Position numbers and translations under genes: made by a program. Below are positions 58,697-64,000 of a stretch of 64,000 bases of DNA, piece after piece. The notes beneath the pieces were generated by a model, which was not told where the DNA came from, ran no database searches, and worked only from the letters and a program-made list of their open reading frames with translations. Position 1 is the stretch's first letter; the number at the start of each line of letters is the position of its first letter. The DNA comes from Micromonospora musae (GTDB lineage Bacteria > Actinomycetota > Actinomycetes > Mycobacteriales > Micromonosporaceae). The stretch lies in contig NZ_RAZT01000011.1 of the NCBI RefSeq assembly GCF_003626635.1, forward strand, positions 124,001-188,000. Direction: 5' to 3'.

Positions 58697-59398
58697 TCAG
58701 CTCGGCGATTCCGGGCGGGCGAACGGAACTGTCGGCTGCACTGTCAGATCGGTCGGCGGCGGAGCCTCGTCCGGTTCGTCCCGATCGGGCCGGCGGCGTC
58801 GCCCGAACACCGGCGGGGGTGCGGCGTCGTCGTCCAGCGCTGCGGCGTTCGGGGAGAGGTGCAGCGCCACGCCGAGCAGTACGCAGGCGACGAAGGCCAT
58901 GCTGAGGCCCCGGCCGTACTCGATCCGTAGGCCCGCGTCCGGGCTGTAGAAGAGACGCCGGGTCGACTCGTCCAGCTCGAACGCGGCGGCGGCCACCAGG
59001 ACCAGCAGCGCCCCGGCGAGGGCGAGTCCCAGCACTCGGGCGTTCGGCCGGACGGCCGGGGTGCCGCGCAGCGCCAGCGCCACCGTGCCGACCAGCACGA
59101 GCAGGCCGACCAGGTAGCCGACCCCGAAACCGTTGACGTCGGCCACTCCGGCGGGAACCTCGAGTGGACCGTCGCGCCCGCCCTCCGGCAGGGTCATGAC
59201 GACCCACTCGCCGACCAGCGAGCCGACGGCGGCCACCGCACCCAGCCCGGCGACCAGCGGCGGAAGTCGGCGATCCCGCCCCAAGCCGGCGAGCGAGCGT
59301 CGGGGCCGCTCCGGCGCCTCGGGCTCGGCCGTGCCCCACTCGATGACGGCCATGCCGTCCCGGTCGTCCTGTCGTTGGATGGGAAGCTCTCGGGACAT
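58697..59398 (-). CDS. Hypothetical membrane protein
   Basis: A 233-residue protein with four predicted helices (about residues 46-68, 88-108, 113-140, 165-185). The N-terminus is charged (MSRELPIQRQDDRDG) and the C-terminus is acidic and Pro-rich (RRRPDRDEPDEAPPP). No family is recognised. GGAAGGA lies 8 bases upstream of the ATG at 59398. It sits 19 bases past the acetyltransferase stop in convergent arrangement. Confidence 0.78.
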   Translation of the reverse strand: MSRELPIQRQDDRDGMAVIEWGTAEPEAPERPRRSLAGLGRDRRLPPLVAGLGAVAAVGSLVGEWVVMTLPEGGRDGPLEVPAGVADVNGFGVGYLVGLLVLVGTVALALRGTPAVRPNARVLGLALAGALLVLVAAAAFELDESTRRLFYSPDAGLRIEYGRGLSMAFVACVLLGVALHLSPNAAALDDDAAPPPVFGRRRRPDRDEPDEAPPPTDLTVQPTVPFARPESPS

Positions 59399-59526
59399 CC
59401 GCCATCCTTCCCGCGGTCGCGCGACTGGTCGAATAATGGCACAGGGGACGACCGGTGACGGGGATCGCACGCTGGCCGTCGGCGGAGCCCGTCGCAGGCG
59501 GATCGGCTTTCCGATAGCGTCGGACC

Positions 59527-59958
59527 ATGCCTATCCGTACCGCTTCCGCACGTTGGCAGGGCAACCTCACCGAGGGGTCCGGCACGATCCGCACCGGCAA
59601 GGGCGGCTTCCAGGGGAACTACTCGTTCAAGTCGCGCTTCGAGGAGGGGGAGGGCACCAACCCCGAGGAGCTGATCGGCGCCGCGCACGCCGGCTGCTTC
59701 TCGATGGCCTTCTCCAAGGCGCTCGCCGACGCCGGCTCGACGGCCACCTCGGTCGAGACCACCGCCAAGGTGCACCTGGACAAGACCGACGCCGGCATGA
59801 CCGTGACCCGGATCGAGCTGGAGACCGTCGGCGAGGTGCCCGGCATCGACGAGGCGGAGTTCCAGAAGCTCGCCGAGGCCGCCAAGGCGAACTGCCCGAT
59901 CTCCCGCCTGCTCTCCCCGGGCGCCGAGATCACCCTCACCGCCCGCCTCTCCTCCTGA
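59527..59958 (+). CDS. osmC: OsmC-family peroxiredoxin
   Basis: A 143-residue dimeric, thiol-dependent hydroperoxidase. The two active Cys lie in AAHAGCFSMAFS and KANCPISRLLS, and the N-terminus has the SARWQGNLTEGSGT start typical of OsmC proper. It detoxifies organic peroxides. The ATG is 6 bases after TAGCGT. It is followed by an inverted repeat (59975-60029). Confidence 0.95.
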   Translation: MPIRTASARWQGNLTEGSGTIRTGKGGFQGNYSFKSRFEEGEGTNPEELIGAAHAGCFSMAFSKALADAGSTATSVETTAKVHLDKTDAGMTVTRIELETVGEVPGIDEAEFQKLAEAAKANCPISRLLSPGAEITLTARLSS

Positions 59959-59974
59959 CAGCTCGTTGAGCGCG

Positions 59975-60029
59975 CGTTCACGGAGAGAGCCCTCGGCCGG
60001 CCCACGGGCGGCCACCCTCTCCGTGAACG
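59975..60029. repeat. 13-bp inverted repeat after osmC
   Basis: CGTTCACGGAGAG (59975-59987) and its exact complement (60017-60029) flank a 29-base GC-rich loop. It is in the right place for an osmC terminator but lacks a T-run. The arm reads like a dispersed repeat. Confidence 0.6.
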
Positions 60030-60081
60030 TGCGTCGATCTCGACCGACCGGGCGCGACACGGCGTCGGGCAGAATGGCGGG

Positions 60082-60435
60082 GTGCCGGTGGAGATGAGCC
60101 GCGAGCGCTTCGAGGAGCTGGTCGGCGACGCGCTCGACGAGGTGCCCGAGGAGCTGCTCGGCCTCATGAGCAATGTCGTGATCCTGGTCGAGGACCACCC
60201 GCCGCCGGGCGAGGACGACCTGCTCGGCCTCTACGAGGGGCACGCGCTCACCGATCGGGGCTGGGACTACGCCGGGGTCCTGCCCGACCGCATCTTCATC
60301 TACCGCCACCCGATCCTGCGGATCTGCGAGGACGAGGAGGACGTCGTCGACGAGGTCGCGGTCACCGTGGTCCACGAGATCGCCCACCACTTCGGCATCG
60401 ACGACGAGCGACTGCACGCGCTGGGCTGGGCCTGA
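60082..60435 (+). CDS. Zincin-like metallopeptidase family protein
   Basis: A 117-residue protein of the DUF1025/zincin family. The zinc-binding HExxH motif is VVHEIAHHFGIDDERLHALGW, with the third ligand Asp/Glu region after it. It starts MPVEMSRERFEELVGDALDEV. Peptidase activity is inferred from the motif. The GTG is 6 bases after a CAGAAT box, so the message may be leaderless. Confidence 0.92.
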   Translation: MPVEMSRERFEELVGDALDEVPEELLGLMSNVVILVEDHPPPGEDDLLGLYEGHALTDRGWDYAGVLPDRIFIYRHPILRICEDEEDVVDEVAVTVVHEIAHHFGIDDERLHALGWA

Positions 60436-60558
60436 CCCGGCCGTTCGGCTCCGCGACAGGCGATCGAGCCGCCGATCACAGGCCGACCGGTCCGCCGGCC
60501 CGTCGTTGCGACGGTCCCCTACCGTCGTGGCAGGCGTTGCGATCTCAGGAGGCACTAC

Positions 60559-61278
60559 ATGCGCAGCTCGCTCTTCTCCGCCGAGAACCTGGAGCAGGAG
60601 TCCGCGCAGCCCGGCATGCGGCTGCAGAACTCCAAGTTGTTGAAGATCGAGCTCAACGGGGAGGCGATGGCCCGGGTCGGGTCGATGGTCGCCTACCAGG
60701 GGAACGTGCAGTTCCAGGCGCTCGGCTCCGGCGGGCTCGGCAAGTTCCTCAAGCAGAAGCTCACCGGCGAGGGCGTGCCGCTCATGAAGGTCACCGGCCA
60801 GGGTGACGTCTTCCTGGCCGAGCTGGCCAAGGACGTGCACATCATCGACCTGGAGCCCGGCGATGCGCTCTCCATCAACGGATCGAGCGTGCTGGCCTTC
60901 GACTCCACCCTCCAGTACGACATCCGCATGGTCGGCGGCACCGGGATGGCCGCCTCCGGCCTCTTCAACTGCGTCTTCAGCGGCCACGGCCGGATCGCGA
61001 TCACGACCCGGGGCACCCCGGTGGTCCTCAACGTCGACCAGCCCACCTACGTCGACCCGCAGGCCGCGGTCTGCTGGTCGGCCAGCCTCCAGACCGGCTA
61101 CCACCGGGCCGAGCAGCTCGGCCTCGGCACGCTGCTCGGCCGGCGTACGGGTGAGGCGTTCACGATGAGCTTCGCCGGCCAGGGCTTCGTCGTGGTGCAG
61201 CCCTCGGAGGAGCCGCCCGTGATGGGCAGCGGCGCGCAGGAGCAGCAGGGCGGTCTGCTCGGCGGTCTGCTGAGCTGA
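60559..61278 (+). CDS. AIM24-family protein
   Basis: A 239-residue beta-sandwich protein. Typical pieces: MVAYQGNVQFQALGSGGLGK, GVPLMKVTGQGDVFLAE, DLEPGDALSINGSSVLAFD and GLFNCVFSGHGRIAI in pieces. Members form TRAP-like trimers; the bacterial function is unknown. AGGAGGC lies 9 bases before the ATG. Confidence 0.93.
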   Translation: MRSSLFSAENLEQESAQPGMRLQNSKLLKIELNGEAMARVGSMVAYQGNVQFQALGSGGLGKFLKQKLTGEGVPLMKVTGQGDVFLAELAKDVHIIDLEPGDALSINGSSVLAFDSTLQYDIRMVGGTGMAASGLFNCVFSGHGRIAITTRGTPVVLNVDQPTYVDPQAAVCWSASLQTGYHRAEQLGLGTLLGRRTGEAFTMSFAGQGFVVVQPSEEPPVMGSGAQEQQGGLLGGLLS

Positions 61279-61288
61279 CGGCACCCGG

Positions 61289-61322
61289 GGCGCGCCGGTC
61301 GAGCTCAGCTCACCGGCGCGCC
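61289..61322. terminator. Bidirectional terminator-like hairpin
   Basis: Perfect 11-bp arms (61289-61299 and 61312-61322) between the convergent AIM24 and pheA genes. No T-run. Confidence 0.6.
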
Positions 61323-61333
61323 ACCGTGTCGGC

Positions 61334-62290
61334 TCAGCTCAGCTCGCCGGTGCGCAACCGGGCCAGCCAGGCGCTCGCGTCGGTGTAGTCGGCGTCGGAG
61401 AGACCGGGCGGCGGCGGCACCGGGCGCTCACCGCCCGTCTCCAGCCAGCGGTGTCGGGGGTACGAGCCGAGGAAGTGCACGGCGGCGCAGACCCGGCGCA
61501 GGCCCTGCAACGCCTCGCCCAGCCGAACGTCCGCCACGTGCCCTGTGCAGTCGAGGAAGAAGACGTAGCGGCCGAGCGCCTCCCCGGTCGGCCGGGACTC
61601 GATGCGGGTCAGGTTGACCCCGCGTACGGCCAGCTCCATCAGCACCGACAGCAGCGCGCCCACCCGGTCGTGTGCGATGTAGACCGCCAGCGACGTGACG
61701 TCGTCCCCGGTCGGCGGCGGGGGTGGGCCGGGGCGGGACACGAGCGCGAAGCGGGTCACCGCGTCAGGGTGGTCGGCGATCTTGTCGGCCAGTACGGCCA
61801 GCCGGTGGCGGGTGGCGCCGATCGGGGCGCAGATCGCGGCGTCGTACTCGCCGGTGGCGGCGCCCGCGGCCGCGGCTCCGTTGGAGAGCACGTCGACCAC
61901 CACCGCGTCGGGCAGGTTGGCGCGCAGCCAGTTCCGGCACTGGGTGGAGGCCTGTGGGTGGGCGGCGACCGTGCCGATCGCGTCCGGTTCGGTGCCGGGA
62001 CGCGCGCCGAGCACGAACTCCACGGGCAGGATCACCTCGCGGGTGATCACCAAGGGCTCCCCCTCGGCCAGTTCGTCGAGGGTCACCCCGACCGCCCCAC
62101 CGATCGAGTTCTCCAACGGCACCAGCGCCGAGTCGGCCTCCCCGGCCCGTACGTTCTCCAGCGCCTCTCCCACGCTGCGGGCGGGCGTACGGCTGCCGCG
62201 TTCGGCGGCCGGGATGGTACGCAGCGCCTGCTCGGCGAAGGTGCCCTCGGGGCCGAGGTAGACGAAACGGGTCGGCGGAGTTCCTGGCAT
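61334..62290 (-). CDS. pheA: Prephenate dehydratase
   Basis: A 318-residue monofunctional enzyme making phenylpyruvate for phenylalanine. The catalytic domain has YLGPEGTFAEQAL, LVPLENSIGGAVGVTLDEL, and the TRF motif in DAVTRFALVSRP with the essential Thr. The ACT domain contains ESRPTGEALGRYVFFLD, the ESRP-type phenylalanine-binding segment. There is no chorismate mutase domain, as is usual in actinobacteria. The ATG is 7 bases after TAGGCT, probably leaderless. Confidence 0.96.
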   Translation of the reverse strand: MPGTPPTRFVYLGPEGTFAEQALRTIPAAERGSRTPARSVGEALENVRAGEADSALVPLENSIGGAVGVTLDELAEGEPLVITREVILPVEFVLGARPGTEPDAIGTVAAHPQASTQCRNWLRANLPDAVVVDVLSNGAAAAGAATGEYDAAICAPIGATRHRLAVLADKIADHPDAVTRFALVSRPGPPPPPTGDDVTSLAVYIAHDRVGALLSVLMELAVRGVNLTRIESRPTGEALGRYVFFLDCTGHVADVRLGEALQGLRRVCAAVHFLGSYPRHRWLETGGERPVPPPPGLSDADYTDASAWLARLRTGELS

Positions 62291-62300
62291 GCCGACCAGC

Positions 62301-63005
62301 CTACGCACCCGGTATGCCCACCGTGCCGTTGTCGCAGGCCAAGGTCCGGATGCCGGGCGGGGCGACCACCCGCACCTCGGCGTTGCACACGTCCGTGCCG
62401 GCGGTCACCAGCTGCGGTGCGGCCGGCCGGCCCCGGGTGACGACCTGGAGCTCCTCGTGCCCGGTCACTTCGAGCACCGTGTACTGCCAGTCGGCGGCGC
62501 AGAGCGGCTCGGTGCCGACCTTGACCCGGACGCCGTCGGGGAGCACTGCGGCGCCGCCCCGCAGCACGTTGATGACCCGCTCGCCGGTCGGCCCGCCGCG
62601 GCACGGCGTCGCCACCAGCCCGGCATCGGCCGACGGGGACGACAGGCCCGGCGTGGTCGACGGCAGGCCGGTGGCCGGCGGTGCCGGTGCGGTGGGGACC
62701 GACGTCGGCGCCGACGGTGCGCCCGGCGAGCTGGGCGACTCCGACTGGTGCAGCTCGGGCGGCACGCCGCAGCCGGCCACCGCCAGGGCGGTCAGCACGG
62801 CCACCACGGCGCGGGCTCGCCGGCCCGGTGCCGTCGCGGGAGCGCTGAGATGCGCGGCCACGCCGAGCCGGGCCGGCCGTCCGGTGGGTACGGTCGCGCG
62901 CGTGCCGGCCCGGACCGGGCGGAGGACCGGGAGGCCCGGACTGCTGCCCGGAGGCGTCGGGTCGACGGTTGGAGGCGCGGTGTGACGGGGCGGGGTGGGC
63001 GGCAC
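62301..63005 (-). CDS. Hypothetical lipoprotein-like secreted protein
   Basis: A 234-residue protein. It has a Pro/Thr-rich stretch (1-55), a hydrophobic segment with a lipobox (VLTALAVAGC, about 76-86), a Pro/Ser/Thr linker and a C-terminal domain with four Cys (TPCRGG, EPLCAADW, TDVCNAEV, LACDNG). It ends 10 bases upstream of pheA. The GTG at 63005 has AGGA 7 bases upstream, but the lipobox is then unusually far from the start; GTG 62861 would make a normal lipoprotein signal (186 residues). I do not recognise a family. Confidence 0.65.
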   Translation of the reverse strand: MPPTPPRHTAPPTVDPTPPGSSPGLPVLRPVRAGTRATVPTGRPARLGVAAHLSAPATAPGRRARAVVAVLTALAVAGCGVPPELHQSESPSSPGAPSAPTSVPTAPAPPATGLPSTTPGLSSPSADAGLVATPCRGGPTGERVINVLRGGAAVLPDGVRVKVGTEPLCAADWQYTVLEVTGHEELQVVTRGRPAAPQLVTAGTDVCNAEVRVVAPPGIRTLACDNGTVGIPGA

Positions 63006-63085
63006 GGGCCGATCCTGGGGGCTGCGGGGACGTTACGGCCGGGGTGGCCGAGCCCATCGTAGGAGCATCGGCGGCGTTGGTGAAG

Positions 63086-63475
63086 TCAACCGAGCAGGCG
63101 GTGCCCGGCCCGCTCCAGCGCGGCGGTCGCCTCGCCGAGGCGTACCGCCGGGACCAGCAGGTAGTCGGTGTCGAAGGTGGAGAAGGCGACCGCGCTCACC
63201 CGGGCGCCGGCGAGCGGATCGACCAGGGCGGCGAGCGTGCCGCCGACGGCCACGTCCTCCGGCGCGCCGACCCGCAGGCAGCGCCACGCGGTCTCCAGCA
63301 CGGCCTGGGCGGGGGCGCGATCCATCGGGCAGATCACCGAGATCCCGTCAGCGGTCCAGCTCACCGTCACCACGTCCGTGGCGCCGAGCCCACCCGACAG
63401 CGCGGGCGGCAGGGCGGAGCCGGCGGCCATCCGGCACACGGCGTACTCCCCCGGCAGCAGAGCGATATCGAGCAT
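63086..63475 (-). CDS. ACT domain-containing protein
   Basis: A 129-residue protein consisting of two ACT-like halves (LPGEYAVCRMAAG; TVSWTADGISVICP; ARVSAVAFSTFDTDYLLVP). It resembles the small CASTOR-type ACT proteins that bind amino acids. The role is unknown. The ATG is 6 bases after TAAGGT, so it is probably leaderless. It is 80 bases upstream of the lipoprotein-like gene on the same strand. Confidence 0.9.
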   Translation of the reverse strand: MLDIALLPGEYAVCRMAAGSALPPALSGGLGATDVVTVSWTADGISVICPMDRAPAQAVLETAWRCLRVGAPEDVAVGGTLAALVDPLAGARVSAVAFSTFDTDYLLVPAVRLGEATAALERAGHRLLG

Positions 63476-63550
63476 GAGGGCACCTTACGGCCTCGACCGG
63501 TGGTGGACCCGGCTTTGCCGCGTGCGGCGAAAGCCAGACGTTGTCGCAGC

Positions 63551-64000
63551 TCAGACCGGCGAGAAGAAGGTCAGCGAGCCGGCCACCGCGCCGTCGGTGA
63601 AGACCGGAGTGGAGATGGCGTCCACCGTGCAGACCGGAGCCTTCGGAGTGGTCGCCTGCACCCGGAGCAGGCCCCGCGCCAGCCGGCCGGAGGAGAGCGC
63701 CAGCAGCGGAGGGATCTTGTCGATCTCCTGCTGGGTGAGCTCGCCGCGGTTCGCCGTGAAGTCGAGCAGACGCAGCCCGCCGTCGAGCATCGGCAGCCCG
63801 ATCACGGCCTCCGGCTCGCCGAGGCTGAGCAGTTCGCACGTTGCGGTGGAGATCGCCATCACGTTGGTGTCGGCGTCGATCAGCAGGCACGGCTCGTCGG
63901 CGTTGGTGACCGTCGAGGACCATCGCTCGAAATTGTCGAGCTCCGGCTCTGTCGAGGCCCGTCCCGCCGGCACGAACACTTCGGAGAGCGAGAGTTCGAC
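63551..64000 (-). CDS. PAS-like domain protein, N-terminus beyond the window
   Basis: At least 149 residues. The reading frame is open through the right edge (VELSLSEVFVPAG), and the GTG at 63979 lies inside what looks like continuous coding sequence, so the true start is probably outside. The body resembles a PAS domain: CLLIDADTNVMAISTATCELL, IGLPMLDGGLRLLDF, LRVQATTPKAPVCTVD and AGSLTFFSPV. No effector domain is attached; it ends at the fold. Ligand and partner unknown. Confidence 0.72.
   Translation of the reverse strand, partial: VELSLSEVFVPAGRASTEPELDNFERWSSTVTNADEPCLLIDADTNVMAISTATCELLSLGEPEAVIGLPMLDGGLRLLDFTANRGELTQQEIDKIPPLLALSSGRLARGLLRVQATTPKAPVCTVDAISTPVFTDGAVAGSLTFFSPV

Overview
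The window is high-GC, gene-dense chromosomal DNA of an actinomycete. Gene content (dnaB with an intein, the rpsF-ssb-rpsR-rplI operon, a proteasome activator ending in an HbYX-type tail, DUF4192, DUF6457, LppU-like and TY-Chap/YbjN-like proteins, a BTAD-type regulator) and the style of start sites point to Micromonosporaceae (Micromonospora or a relative). Species cannot be fixed from the sequence alone. It reads mostly as core chromosome. I see no tRNA, rRNA, insertion sequence, prophage or CRISPR array.

Layout. 0-15 kb: a class A penicillin-binding protein with a long GRASV-repeat N-terminus, an orphan SARP-like regulator, a polytopic glycosyltransferase-like protein, a leftward set of three secreted proteins (DUF2690 protein, a trypsin-like protein that has lost its catalytic residues, a lysozyme-fold/golvesin protein), a large membrane protein and endonuclease IV. 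15-22 kb: rpsF-ssb-rpsR-rplI behind an S6:S18-type RNA leader, a tryptophan-rich membrane protein, and dnaB carrying a 473-residue class 3-type intein. 22-27 kb: zinc-ribbon protein, phosphoribosyltransferase, membrane protein and a GGDEF/EAL protein with a structured leader. 27.9-48.7 kb: most of the molybdenum cofactor pathway in separate blocks (moaC-mog, moeA-moaE, moaA-moaD, fdhD, mobA-DUF6457), interspersed with a GT87-like protein, DoxX, an acetyltransferase, an AAA ATPase next to CTAG-rich palindromes, an EamA transporter, an orphan prepilin peptidase, an EndoQ-like/UvrD fusion, a metallophosphoesterase and a fructosamine-kinase-like protein. 48.8-64 kb: TY-Chap-like protein, secreted beta-propeller protein, Lrp regulator divergent from a dimethylargininase, an ABC substrate-binding lipoprotein, a hydrolase, the proteasome activator, tandem HAD phosphatases, a second acetyltransferase, OsmC, a zincin, AIM24, prephenate dehydratase, an ACT protein and a PAS-like protein cut by the right edge.

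How the genes work together. The cofactor genes supply cyclization (MoaA, MoaC), sulfur carrier and large subunit of MPT synthase (MoaD, MoaE), adenylation and metal insertion (Mog, MoeA), nucleotide attachment (MobA) and sulfuration of formate dehydrogenase (FdhD). No molybdoenzyme lies in the window. DnaB, SSB, endonuclease IV and the EndoQ/UvrD fusion form a replication and repair theme. Many genes start 6-7 bases after a TANNNT box and are probably leaderless; I used this box or a Shine-Dalgarno match to choose starts.
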